DNA from: a virus
Direction: 5' to 3' (one strand)
Virus record (IMG/VR): IMGVR_UViG_3300047564_000542
Span: 1-40,488 of that record
Length of the DNA: 40,488 nucleotides
The notes below the pieces were generated by a model, which had not been told where the DNA came from, did no database searches, and worked only from the letters and a program-made list of their open reading frames with translations. Shown here in pieces: positions 31,259 to 40,061 of the stretch (its first letter is position 1; every line of letters starts with the position of its first letter). The position numbers and the translations under genes are program-made.

Positions 31259-31915
31259 ATGGCAAACATCAAGCAGCAACTGGAAGTCCCCTCAATACCG
31301 AGCCTTGGCTTTGCGCCGGAGGGGTATGAGCGCAGGCATTTCAGCGAAAACTATGGGTCTTTGAACCTGTACTTTCGCAAGATGACCAGTGTGCTGGGTG
31401 CATTGTTTGGCCCAATGGGTGGCAAGAATCTGAACACCCCGCATGGCGCGTTTCACAGCAGCATTGATCAGGTCGCAGCAAATACCACCACGGCGTATCC
31501 AGTATTTTTTGGAACGACTGACATCTCCAATGGCGTCAGCATTGCAAGCGACTCTCGCATCACTGTGGCGGTGGATGGCATTTGGAACTTGCAATTTTCT
31601 TTGCAGATCAAAAACGTCAGCAATGATGGCCAAGATTTTGATGTGTGGATTCGAAAAAACGGCACAAACATTGATGACTCCAACAGCAGGTTTCACGCTC
31701 CGGCCAGGAAATCATCTGGCGACCCGAGCCACCTAGTCGCTGCCTTGAATTTTTTTGTCAGCTTGTCGGCTGGTGATTACGTTGAGGTTGTGGGCTGCGT
31801 GACCAGCACAGATGTGAGCCTTGAGGCATTCGCTGCTGGCACAAGCCCCACACGCCCTGCAATTCCATCGGCAATTGCGACCATGACGTTTGTCTCCAAT
31901 TTACCAACGGTGTGA
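31259..31915 (+). CDS. Beta-sandwich structural protein, 218 aa
   Basis: The N-terminal part (residues 1-50: VPSIPSLGFAPEGYERRHF, NLYFRKMTSVLGALFG) looks like a conserved adaptor helix. Residues ~65-215 form a jelly-roll pattern (YPVFFGTTDISNG, GIWNLQFSLQIKN, DVWIRKNG, LSAGDYVEVVG) like C1q/TNF-type head domains of phage decoration and fibre proteins. Probably a tail or capsid appendage. The stop overlaps an in-frame GTG of the next gene. Confidence 0.6.
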   Translation: MANIKQQLEVPSIPSLGFAPEGYERRHFSENYGSLNLYFRKMTSVLGALFGPMGGKNLNTPHGAFHSSIDQVAANTTTAYPVFFGTTDISNGVSIASDSRITVAVDGIWNLQFSLQIKNVSNDGQDFDVWIRKNGTNIDDSNSRFHAPARKSSGDPSHLVAALNFFVSLSAGDYVEVVGCVTSTDVSLEAFAAGTSPTRPAIPSAIATMTFVSNLPTV

Positions 31916-31917
31916 CC

Positions 31918-33396
31918 ATGTACATCCCCATTAAACTTCCACCAGGCATCTACCGCAATGGCACTGAGTACCAAGCTGCTGGCCGCTGGTATGACGCCAA
32001 CCTAGTGCGCTGGTACGAGAACACCCTACGGCCTATTGGCGGCTGGCGCAAACGCTCCAGCCAGCAAGTCACTGGCCTGTGCCGAGGATTTATCAACTGG
32101 CGCGACAACAGCGCCACACGGTGGACAGGCATTGGCACGCATTCCAAGCTGTATGCCATGAGCGAGTCCGGCACGATCAAGGACATCACGCCAACTGGAT
32201 TTACGGCTGGCATTGCGGATGCACTTGTGAAAACTGGCTACGGGTACAGCGATTACGGCAAGTTCAGCTATGGTGTGGCACGCCCTGATCTTGGCTCCAT
32301 CACGCCAGCCACCACATGGAGCATGGACACATGGGGTGAGTATCTGGTGGCCTGTTCCAACGCTGATGGCAAACTGTACGAGTGGCAGCTTGGTTTCACC
32401 ACGCCCACCATTGCCGCAGTCATTGCCAACGCGCCAGAAGACAACAGCGCCTTGCTGGTGACTGCCGAGCGCATTCTTTTTGCCCTTGGCGCTGATGGCA
32501 ACCCACGCAAGGTGCAGTGGTGTGACCAAGAGGACAACACGCTTTGGACGCCATCCACCGACAACCTGGCTGGTGACTACGAACTGGCCACGCCTGGCAC
32601 GCTCTTGGCTGGCAAGCGCGTCAAGGGCATCAACTTGCTGTTCACCGATGTGGATGTCCACACGGCTCAGTATGTGGGCGCTCCATTCGTTTACGGCTTT
32701 GAGAAGGCTGGATCGGGCTGCGGCCTGATTTCGGCGCAGGCAGTGGCTGCCATTGACACTGCGGCCATCTGGATGAGCAAGTCGGGATTTTGGATTTATG
32801 ACGGTTACGTCAAGCCACTGCCAAGTGATGTGGGTGATTACATCTTTGGCAACATCAACTACAGCCAAGCCAGCAAGGTCTATGCTGTCCACAACAGCCA
32901 GTATGGCGAGATCTGGTGGTACTACCCCAGCAACAGCAGCAACGAGAATGACAGCTACGTCACCTTCAACTACCGGGAGAACCACTGGAGCGTGGGCACA
33001 CTGGCGCGTACCGCAGGCACAGACTCTGGGGTGTTCTCACGCCCCATGATGGTGTCGGTGGATGGCTATGTGTATGAGCATGAGGTGGGTTTTGACTATG
33101 ACGGTGCGTCTGTCTTTGCCGAGTCTGGACCTGTGCAGATCGGCAACGGTGACAACATCATGAGCGTGCTGCAAGTAATTCCCGATGAGCAGGCTTTGGG
33201 CGAGGCCGTGGTGTCATTTACCACCAGAAACTACCCCACAGGCGCTGAGTTCTCATATGGGCCTTATTCGGCGGCCAACCCGACCAGTGTGCGTTTTTCT
33301 GGCCGCCAGATCAATATGAAGGTGACGGGCGCTGTGTTGGCTGATTGGCGCGTGGGTGTCATGCGCCTTGATGCGGTGGCTGCTGGCAAGCGATGA
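31918..33396 (+). CDS. Tail protein, P22 gp10-like (tail accessory)
   Basis: A 492-residue protein from ATG 31918 (a GTG at 31912 is an alternative). N-terminal IKLPPGIYRNGTEYQAAGRWYDANLVRWYE matches P22 gp10-type stabilisation proteins, followed by a series of beta-blades (FINWRDNSATRWTGIGTHSKLY, AERILFALGADGNPRKVQWCDQ, IWMSKSGFWIYDG, YGEIWWYYPS), likely a beta-propeller, and a C-terminal sandwich. In P22 the homologue forms the hexameric part of the tail below gp4. Overlaps the following gene by 4 bases. Confidence 0.8.
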   Translation: MYIPIKLPPGIYRNGTEYQAAGRWYDANLVRWYENTLRPIGGWRKRSSQQVTGLCRGFINWRDNSATRWTGIGTHSKLYAMSESGTIKDITPTGFTAGIADALVKTGYGYSDYGKFSYGVARPDLGSITPATTWSMDTWGEYLVACSNADGKLYEWQLGFTTPTIAAVIANAPEDNSALLVTAERILFALGADGNPRKVQWCDQEDNTLWTPSTDNLAGDYELATPGTLLAGKRVKGINLLFTDVDVHTAQYVGAPFVYGFEKAGSGCGLISAQAVAAIDTAAIWMSKSGFWIYDGYVKPLPSDVGDYIFGNINYSQASKVYAVHNSQYGEIWWYYPSNSSNENDSYVTFNYRENHWSVGTLARTAGTDSGVFSRPMMVSVDGYVYEHEVGFDYDGASVFAESGPVQIGNGDNIMSVLQVIPDEQALGEAVVSFTTRNYPTGAEFSYGPYSAANPTSVRFSGRQINMKVTGAVLADWRVGVMRLDAVAAGKR

Positions 33397-33761
33397 ATGA
33401 CTTAGAGCAACTGGAGAGACTGCGCCACCATGTGGAGGCGGCATTAGAATACTCTGGAGGCACACACCATTTCGATGATGTCGTTGAGATGGTTAAGCAG
33501 AACAAATTGCAGCTATGGCCTGCTGTCAATTCTGTGGTGCTGACTGAGATCATTGTCTATCCCAGGCTCAAGAATTTGCATTACTTCTTGGCTGGTGGCG
33601 ACCTCGATGAACTCTCACGGATGCGACCGATGATCGAATCCTGGGGCAAATCGATTGGATGCACCAGGGTGTCATTGGCAGGCCGAAGAGGCTGGGCCAA
33701 GACATTTTTGAAGGATGAGGGGTACAGCCCACAGTGGACTGTACTGGCCAAGGAACTTTAG
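33393..33761 (+). CDS. GNAT-like internal virion/assembly protein, 122 aa
   Basis: A 122-residue protein: a long N-terminal helix (LEQLERLRHHVEAALEYSGG), DDVVEMVKQNKLQLWPAVNSVVLTEIIVYP-type beta-alpha core, HYFLAGGDLDELSRM, and GCTRVSLAGRRGWAKTF. This resembles GNAT-fold proteins in the tail/ejection modules of T7-like and related podoviruses (T7 gp13-like). A canonical acetyl-CoA Q/RxxGxG/A loop is not clear, so enzymatic activity is doubtful. The ATG overlaps the previous stop. Confidence 0.65.
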   Translation: MNDLEQLERLRHHVEAALEYSGGTHHFDDVVEMVKQNKLQLWPAVNSVVLTEIIVYPRLKNLHYFLAGGDLDELSRMRPMIESWGKSIGCTRVSLAGRRGWAKTFLKDEGYSPQWTVLAKEL

Positions 33762-33771
33762 GAGATAGATG

Positions 33772-34932
33772 ATGGCGACAGAACAGCAAATTTTGGCATT
33801 CTTGCAAACACCCGGTTTGAGCGATCAGCAGATTGCCACCGAGTTGCAGCGCATTGGCGCAACAGCGCAGCAGGTGTCGAACGTCACTGGCGTGCCTGTG
33901 GACCAAGTGCAAAGCCGAATTGCTGCTGTCGCTCCGGCAGCAGTTGTCTCGGCTCCAGCATTCTCAACTGCTGGCGAGACACAGCTTTACAACTACTTGC
34001 AGACGCCTGGCCTGACCGATGCCCAGATTCGCGCTGAAGTCAATCGTCTTGGCGTGAATGCGCAACAAGTGTCATCCATGACGGGCGTGCCTGTTGATCA
34101 GGTGCAGTCAAGGCTTGGAACTCCAGTGCCAACAGCCGCGCCAACGGCAGCACCCACGGCAGCACCCACGGCAGCACCAACCAACTTGGCTCAGTTTGAA
34201 AATATGCTGCGCACAACGCCAGGTCTTACTGATGCGCAGATCTTGGCTGAGATGAATCGCTTGGGTGTCAACAGCAACCAGGTGGCAAACATCACTGGTA
34301 TGCCGATCAACCAAATTCAAAACAGGGTCAGCAACCTGCTGCCATTTGAGAATGCCACGCAAGGATTCCAGCAGCAGTTTGACAATTACACATCCATCCC
34401 AATTGGTGCGCAGTACAACCCTGCTGCTGTCGGTGGAACTGGATCGCCTTACAGCCAGATCATGAGCCAGATGCAGCCAGTGGGTAATCCTTACGCCACA
34501 GTCCGAAGCGGCTTGGCCATGGGTGGCTATGACCCAACCATCTACGACCCCAACCTGCTGTCAAATTTTGTGCGGCAACGTGCTGCTGAATTGGCAGCCG
34601 CTGGGATGCCTGCCCCTTTGGGCTTTGATGGCGGTGGTGGTGATGCTGGGATTTCTGATGGCGGCAATGGGATTGGCGGAAACAGTACAGCAGGCGGAAT
34701 GAGCAACCAAGGCGAGGGCGGCCCCGATGGTGTTGGTGGGTGGGCTAAAGGCGGCTTGATTGATCGTGTTGCTGGTAAAAACCCAGCAGGACCAGACGAT
34801 GGCCAGATCAACGCCCAAGTTGGCGAGTATGTTGTCAAAAAATCTTCTGTCAACAAGTACGGCAAAAGTCTGCTGGACAAGGTCAATGAAGGCAAGATTC
34901 CAGCCAAAAAAATGAAATCACTTTTGGGTTAA
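33772..34932 (+). CDS. Internal virion protein with three helical repeats
   Basis: A 386-residue protein; ATG 33772 is preferred to 33769 for spacing from AGGAG. Three ~45-residue repeats occur near residues 5-50, 68-113 and 139-187, each TPGL(S/T)D-x-QI then V/N-x-LG-VN-x-QV then TG(V/M)P(V/I)-x-Q(V/I)Q. Repeats 2 and 3 are joined by a PTAA/APT linker. The C-terminal half is Gly-rich (~285-325), then GGLIDRVAGKNPAGPDDGQINAQVG and a Lys-rich end. Position in the ejection-protein cluster suggests a virion role. Confidence 0.65.
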   Translation: MATEQQILAFLQTPGLSDQQIATELQRIGATAQQVSNVTGVPVDQVQSRIAAVAPAAVVSAPAFSTAGETQLYNYLQTPGLTDAQIRAEVNRLGVNAQQVSSMTGVPVDQVQSRLGTPVPTAAPTAAPTAAPTAAPTNLAQFENMLRTTPGLTDAQILAEMNRLGVNSNQVANITGMPINQIQNRVSNLLPFENATQGFQQQFDNYTSIPIGAQYNPAAVGGTGSPYSQIMSQMQPVGNPYATVRSGLAMGGYDPTIYDPNLLSNFVRQRAAELAAAGMPAPLGFDGGGGDAGISDGGNGIGGNSTAGGMSNQGEGGPDGVGGWAKGGLIDRVAGKNPAGPDDGQINAQVGEYVVKKSSVNKYGKSLLDKVNEGKIPAKKMKSLLG

Positions 34933-34941
34933 GGAGCAGAT

Positions 34942-35880
34942 ATGTCAAAAGGCGGCGCACCAGATGTCACGACCAATGCGGTCGATCCAGACATCAAACA
35001 GGCATTTCTTGCCAACTTCCAAAACGCTCAAGGGGTAGCAAGTGCGCTGCCCACGCAGCAGTTTGCTGGCCTCAACCCGATGTATCAGGCTGGCGAGGAG
35101 GCATTGGTCAACACGGCCTTGGCTGGCCCAGGCATCAGCGGCACTGACCTTGCAGCCCAGATGGCTGCGTATGGCGGTGTGTACCAGCCAGCCATGCAGA
35201 CTGCTGGCCAAGCCAACCTTGGCATGACAGGGACAGGCAACATTGCCACCTACATGAACCCATACACCAGCCAAGTGCGTACCAACGCCTTGGGTGACTT
35301 GGAGTCGGCACGCCGAGCAGCCATCCAGCAAACTGGCGAACGCGCAACGCAGGCCCGTGCCTTTGGCGGCTCACGCCAAGGTGTGGCCGAGGCTTTGACT
35401 AACCAAGGGTTTGCCAAGCAAGCGGCCAACTTGGGCACGACACTGAACGAGCAAGCATTCAACCAGGCTGTGCAAATGCAGTCGGCTGATTTGGCACGCC
35501 AGCAGGCGGCGCAAGCAGCTAACCAGCAAGCAGGTTTACAAGGCGCTCAATTGCGCCTTAGTGGCGCAAGCCAACTCGGCAGCTTGGCAGCACAGCAGCA
35601 GGCATTGCGCCTTGGCGGTGCGCAGGCTGTCATGGGTGCTGGCGGTGCGCGTCAGGCTTTGGACCAGCAGCAGATGGATGCGATTCGCAACATTGGCTTG
35701 CAGCGCCTTGGCATCGTGCAGTCCTCATTGGGCGCAAGCCCTGCCAACCTTGGCGGCACAGTGTCCACACCAACTTACAGCAACCCAGCCTCTGGCGCAC
35801 TTGGCGGTGCATTGGCTGGTGGCCAAATGTTTGGCCCGTACGGCGCAGTTGCTGGCGGCATTCTTGGCTTGCTGGGTTAA
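34942..35880 (+). CDS. Internal virion (DNA ejection) protein, 312 aa
   Basis: Ala/Gln/Gly-rich. Residues ~1-60 include DVTTNAVDPDIKQAFLANF; a middle with YMNPYTSQVRTNALGDLESARRAA-type helix (conserved in many podoviral virion proteins), RATQARAFGGSRQGVAEAL, and a long helical Gln-rich part; the last ~25 residues are Gly/hydrophobic (GGALAGGQMFGPYGAVAGG), suited to membrane insertion. Similar in composition to P22 gp7/gp20-like ejection proteins. Spacing of 10 bases from its neighbours fits one operon. Confidence 0.65.
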   Translation: MSKGGAPDVTTNAVDPDIKQAFLANFQNAQGVASALPTQQFAGLNPMYQAGEEALVNTALAGPGISGTDLAAQMAAYGGVYQPAMQTAGQANLGMTGTGNIATYMNPYTSQVRTNALGDLESARRAAIQQTGERATQARAFGGSRQGVAEALTNQGFAKQAANLGTTLNEQAFNQAVQMQSADLARQQAAQAANQQAGLQGAQLRLSGASQLGSLAAQQQALRLGGAQAVMGAGGARQALDQQQMDAIRNIGLQRLGIVQSSLGASPANLGGTVSTPTYSNPASGALGGALAGGQMFGPYGAVAGGILGLLG

Positions 35881-35890
35881 GGAGTAGGAC

Positions 35891-37285
35891 ATGGCATTTG
35901 ACTTCATGAATATGTTTGCCCCTCGCGGCACACCATCAGGGCTTGATGCTCTTTTGAGTGCAGATCAGCGCAAACTGATGGGCCGCAATGCGAACCTGTC
36001 GGCAGCGGCTGCGCTGCTTGCAGCCAGTGGCCCCAGCCGCCAACGTGTTGGCCTTGGCCAAGCCCTTGGCTCGGCTTTGCAGGCTGGACAGCAAGGCTAC
36101 CAACAAGCCCGTGCCGGATCTTTGCAAGACCTGCTGCTGGGTGAGAAGCTGAAGGAGGCGCAGGCAGCGCGTCAAGTGCAGCAGCAAGTGGCTGGCGCAT
36201 TGACTGCGCAGCCATCAGTGCTGACGCCAGAGCAGCAAGCATTGGCGGCTCCTGGTGGCCAAGTCGGCCCCACGATGCAGCGTGCCGAGATGGCCGCAGC
36301 CATGCCGCAAATGACGCCCAACCAGATCAAGGCAACCCAATACCAAAACGCTGCCGACATCTTGGCGGCTGCCGGCCGGGTTACCGATGCTGAAAAATAT
36401 CAGTCCATGGCCGAGAAGTTGAATCCCCGTGCCGAGGTTGTGGGCCAACCTTTTGAGGTGACTGACGCCACCGGCAAGCCGATTCTGGTGCAGCAGTTCA
36501 AAGACGGTAAGTTGCAAACAGCCGCTGGCTTTGGTCCCAAGCGTGAAGTCGTGTTGCAAAACTTGAACAATCAAGTGGTGGCAATTGACAAATCAAAGCT
36601 AAGAGGCAATGAGACTTTTGCAGTTGGTATGTCGCCAAGTGAGGCGGCCAATTTGCGCATTGCTCAAGGTAACTTGGCTGTGGCTCAAGGCGGTTTGGCT
36701 TTGCGTGGCCAAGAGTTTGCGCGTGGTGCGTTTGATCGGGTTGATACTGCTGAAGGCATGATGTTTGTGCCGAAGACGCCAGGCGCTGCGGCCATGCCAG
36801 TCTTGGGGCCAGATGGCAAGCCAGTAAAGGGCGCATCTGGCGGCCAGCCAACTGGAGAAGAGCGCAAAGCAGCAACACTGCTGTCAAGGATGCAGCTTGC
36901 GCAAACCCAAATGGATCAAGGCGCAAAGGGTATGCCTGGATTCTTGACTTCTGTCACGCCTCGATTGGCTTTGCCAGAAGAGCGTAAGAAAGTTGAAGAT
37001 GCGCAGATGGATTTCTTGGACGCAGCACTGACACTTGCAACTGGCGCGGCATATACAGAGTTCCAACTCAAGGGTGCAATGCAATCGTATTTCCCCAAGT
37101 TTGGCGATTCTCCAGATGTCCTTGCCGACAAAGAATTGCGGCGTCAAAATCTGTTGGAAGCTGCAAGGCTTTCAGCAGGCCGCATGGGTGGATCAGTTCC
37201 AGCATTGCCAGCAGCAAATGCCCCACAACGTGGCGGCGCTGGCAATAATCGTCCTTCCTTGAACAACATCTTTGGAGTTCAGTAA
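35891..37285 (+). CDS. Internal virion protein (right allele, full length)
   Basis: A 464-residue protein with ATG 35891 preceded by AAGGAGTAG. N-terminus MAFDFMNMFAPRGTPSGLDALLSADQRKLM; residues ~30-90 helical, Ala/Leu-rich (NANLSAAAALLAASGPSRQ); central PNQIKATQYQNAADILAAAGR onward is nearly identical to the partial gene at 2-988 for ~75 residues, then divergent. C-terminus keeps the YFP-x-x-GD motif. It is the full-length version from which the truncated left gene can be interpreted. Its stop overlaps the next ATG (TAATG). Confidence 0.7.
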   Translation: MAFDFMNMFAPRGTPSGLDALLSADQRKLMGRNANLSAAAALLAASGPSRQRVGLGQALGSALQAGQQGYQQARAGSLQDLLLGEKLKEAQAARQVQQQVAGALTAQPSVLTPEQQALAAPGGQVGPTMQRAEMAAAMPQMTPNQIKATQYQNAADILAAAGRVTDAEKYQSMAEKLNPRAEVVGQPFEVTDATGKPILVQQFKDGKLQTAAGFGPKREVVLQNLNNQVVAIDKSKLRGNETFAVGMSPSEAANLRIAQGNLAVAQGGLALRGQEFARGAFDRVDTAEGMMFVPKTPGAAAMPVLGPDGKPVKGASGGQPTGEERKAATLLSRMQLAQTQMDQGAKGMPGFLTSVTPRLALPEERKKVEDAQMDFLDAALTLATGAAYTEFQLKGAMQSYFPKFGDSPDVLADKELRRQNLLEAARLSAGRMGGSVPALPAANAPQRGGAGNNRPSLNNIFGVQ

Positions 37286-39372
37286 TGTCAGAAATTCAGG
37301 ACAAGATCAAGCAAGCAAAAAAGGCTGGCTACAAGGATGACGAGATTGTCCAATTTCTGGCGCAGATGCCAGATGTTGGAGCGCAAGTCACAACTGCGCT
37401 GGATAACAACTACAAGCCCAGCGAGATTCTGAAGTTCTTGGGGCAGTCCCTTGCTTATCGTGAAGGCACGCAAAAATCCACCACGCAGCGCGGTGTTGTT
37501 GCGGCTTTACAAGGCCCGACATTTGGGTTTTTTGACGAGTTGGCTGGCGCTGTCAGCGCACCATTTCTTGCAGCACAGCAAAACATCCCACTTGGTCAAG
37601 CGTATCGCCAAGGCCGAGATGTTGTTCGTGGTCAAACAGAATCGTTTGAAGCAGAGCGCCCATTCACTGCGGCTGGCTTGCAGATTGCAGCCAGCGGCCC
37701 CATGGCGCTGCTCAAAGCCCCAACCGCTGTTGGCCGTGCCATCATGCCAACCATCACCAGCGCAGCCCCAAGCATTGCGCCAACGGTGCAGGCAGCAGGC
37801 CGGTATTTGACAGGCGCACCAGCCACTGGTCAGGTCATGGGCCTTGGTCAACGCGCAGCCCAGGCTGGCGCATCCGGCGCTGGCTACGGTTTTGTCGGTG
37901 GTGTTGGGTCATCTACAGCAGACAACCCATTAGATGTGCTGTCTGATGCGGCCACAAGTGCTGTGTTTGGCAGCGCCTTGGGTGCTGCCACCCAACCCGT
38001 GCAAAGCGTTTTAGGCGCTGGTGGGCGGCAAGTCATGGCTCGGGTATCACCCACAGCCGCTGGCACTTATGCCCAGCAAAAAGTTGCAGAGTCGCTGATT
38101 CGTGATGTGCCACAGGATCTGTCTTCCAGTGCATTGACCATGGCGCAGCGCAGATTGACACGCCTTGGCCCAGAGGCACGCATTGCCGATGTGGGTGGCA
38201 AGTCCACACGCAACCTGCTGGATGTGCAGGCAACACTGCCAGGAACAACCGCAGAGGCTGCTGAACGCGCCATTCGTGAACGACAGTCTGGGCGTGCTGG
38301 TCGATTGATGACATCTGCCGATGAGGCTCTAGGCACTCAAGGCGCACAATATTTGGCCAAGCTGGAGGATTTCAGCACGCAACGTTTCAATGAGTCGCGT
38401 CCATATTACGCAGCAGTTGACAAAGCCACTGCCAAAGTCGATGACGCTGTTTCCGATGTCTTGAACAAATCACAGGCTGTGCAACGAGATGCCGAATTGC
38501 TGTTCAAAACTAAAACAGGCCAAACCATTGATCTGTCTCAATTGCAGCCTGGTCAGACCGTGCCCATGAATGTGCTGGATTCATTGAAGCAATCCTTGTA
38601 TGACGCATCTCAATCATTGCGGCGCAGTGGCAGCAATGAGCAGGCCAACGCATATGACCAAGTGCGCCTGAAGCTGATTGGTGAATTGGAAAAACAGTCA
38701 CCAAAAATCGGCGGTCAGTCTGCATACACCATGGCGCTCAAGACTTGGGCTGGCCCATCGCAAATGATGGATGCTGCGGAGGTTGGCCGCAGCGTGATGC
38801 GTGGAGATATTCTGGACGTACAGCAAGCCACCAAAGGCTTGTCGCCATCCGAGATTGATGCCTTCCGGATTGGTGCGCTGCAAGCCTTGCGCCAAAGCAC
38901 AGGCACAGAGGCTGGCCAAACATCGCTGCTCAAAATGTGGAAAGAGCCAGCAACGCAAGAGCGTTTGAAGGCCGCATTTGGCAATGACTATCGCACCTTT
39001 GCTGCATCTGTTGCAAAGGAAGCACGCCTGAAGGGTTTAGAGTCCACTGGCCGTGGAAGTCAAACCGCTGCACGCCTGGCTGGCGCTGCTGATCTGGATG
39101 TTGCTCCAATCACCCAAACAGCAGGCGCTGTCGCATCTGGAAATCTTCCAGCCATCGTGACAGCCGCAGCCAACTTGGCTCGACAAACACAAACCCCAGA
39201 GGCTGTGCGAAACGAGATTGGCCGCATCTTGCTGTCGCGTGATCCAAGAGAACTCCAGAAGTTGTCCGAGATCGTCCGACAAGTCAATGCGTCACGCTCT
39301 AGGGCAGCAGGTGTTGCAGGCTTTGGTGCTGGTCAAATCGGCGCTCAGTCAACTGGATTGCTTGGCGACTGA
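37285..39372 (+). CDS. Large internal virion/cargo protein (right allele)
   Basis: A 695-residue protein. The first ~55 residues hold two short helical motifs, AGYKDDEIVQFLAQ and NYKPSEILKFLGQ, then GPTFGFFDELAGAVSAPF. Residues ~100-270 are Ala/Gly-rich with hydrophobic stretches; ~280-560 is charged helical, with QRDAELLFKTKTGQTIDL and MNVLDSLKQSLYDASQSLRR. The last part is RGSQTAARLAGAADLDV then Ala-rich. It is in the same slot as 992-2842 but not clearly homologous over its length. Likely an ejection protein. It ends 24 bases inside the convergent winged-helix gene. Confidence 0.65.
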   Translation: MSEIQDKIKQAKKAGYKDDEIVQFLAQMPDVGAQVTTALDNNYKPSEILKFLGQSLAYREGTQKSTTQRGVVAALQGPTFGFFDELAGAVSAPFLAAQQNIPLGQAYRQGRDVVRGQTESFEAERPFTAAGLQIAASGPMALLKAPTAVGRAIMPTITSAAPSIAPTVQAAGRYLTGAPATGQVMGLGQRAAQAGASGAGYGFVGGVGSSTADNPLDVLSDAATSAVFGSALGAATQPVQSVLGAGGRQVMARVSPTAAGTYAQQKVAESLIRDVPQDLSSSALTMAQRRLTRLGPEARIADVGGKSTRNLLDVQATLPGTTAEAAERAIRERQSGRAGRLMTSADEALGTQGAQYLAKLEDFSTQRFNESRPYYAAVDKATAKVDDAVSDVLNKSQAVQRDAELLFKTKTGQTIDLSQLQPGQTVPMNVLDSLKQSLYDASQSLRRSGSNEQANAYDQVRLKLIGELEKQSPKIGGQSAYTMALKTWAGPSQMMDAAEVGRSVMRGDILDVQQATKGLSPSEIDAFRIGALQALRQSTGTEAGQTSLLKMWKEPATQERLKAAFGNDYRTFAASVAKEARLKGLESTGRGSQTAARLAGAADLDVAPITQTAGAVASGNLPAIVTAAANLARQTQTPEAVRNEIGRILLSRDPRELQKLSEIVRQVNASRSRAAGVAGFGAGQIGAQSTGLLGD

Positions 39373-39759
39373 CCCAAAAAACGCAGCAACAAGCGGATCA
39401 CGTTTCACGACCCGTCTTTGTTGTCTGCGCCTGGCGTCCTTGAAAGCCTTGTCCTCCACCGTCAGCTTCTCACGGTACTCCTGCACCCGCTGAGTGCTGG
39501 TGCGGCCTGTTGGCGCTGGCTTTGGCGCATCAGTGCCAGCGCCCATTCGGTACTGAGGCCGCCAGCGGTAGCTGTCACCGGCAGGCACCCAGCCAGCAAT
39601 GTGCACCAGCCCCTGCGCGTGCAAGTCTTGCAGCCTGCGCTGCACCACCCGGCGATTGCTGAACACAATGTCCATCAGTTCCCTGTCGCACCGTGGCCGC
39701 CCATCGGCCAGGGCGATCAGCAGGCTGGGCAGCACCCGAGGCTTGAGGCCAGCCTTCAT
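39349..39759 (-). CDS. Small winged-helix-like protein (right copy)
   Basis: A 136-residue homologue of the 3641-4036 gene, with the same DRELMDIVFSNRRVVQRRL core and basic C-terminus (KRDPLVAAFFG), but five residues longer at the end (SVAKQSS instead of AA). ATG 39759 overlaps the upstream stop as ATGA. Its end overlaps the convergent cargo gene by 24 bases, so opposing transcripts collide here. The close conservation in both copies contrasts with the neighbouring cargo genes. Confidence 0.65.
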   Translation of the reverse strand: MKAGLKPRVLPSLLIALADGRPRCDRELMDIVFSNRRVVQRRLQDLHAQGLVHIAGWVPAGDSYRWRPQYRMGAGTDAPKPAPTGRTSTQRVQEYREKLTVEDKAFKDARRRQQRRVVKRDPLVAAFFGSVAKQSS

Positions 39760-40061
39760 TTGCCACACTCCTCGGCAGCCTTGGCCCGCTGCTCCAGCGC
39801 CAGCAAGAACAGCACGCAGCACCCAGCGTGCGCCATGTGCGACAGCCCTGTCTCTGGGTCGTGCTGCTGCCCCTGCGCATATGCAGCCATGTGCCTAAAC
39901 GCTGCGGCCATGTAACGGGTCTTTCCATTGGCCACCAGCTTCCAGTTGTCGCGTGCGTATTTCTTTGCGCCAAGGTCCAAGACCTTGACGATCTCCTCAA
40001 CACTGCCCCACGGCAGCAGCGTGTAATCTGGCTTTTCTTGGTCGAACTTCATGCCGGTCAT
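39756..40061 (-). CDS. MazZ-like dATP/dGTP pyrophosphohydrolase (DUF5664), right copy
   Basis: A 101-residue protein nearly identical to 4033-4338 in the N-terminal 50 residues (KFDQEKPDYTLLPWGSVEE), with substitutions towards the C-terminus. The same metal- and nucleotide-contact positions are kept, so both alleles should be active. ATG 40061 overlaps the methyltransferase stop. Confidence 0.75.
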   Translation of the reverse strand: MTGMKFDQEKPDYTLLPWGSVEEIVKVLDLGAKKYARDNWKLVANGKTRYMAAAFRHMAAYAQGQQHDPETGLSHMAHAGCCVLFLLALEQRAKAAEECGK

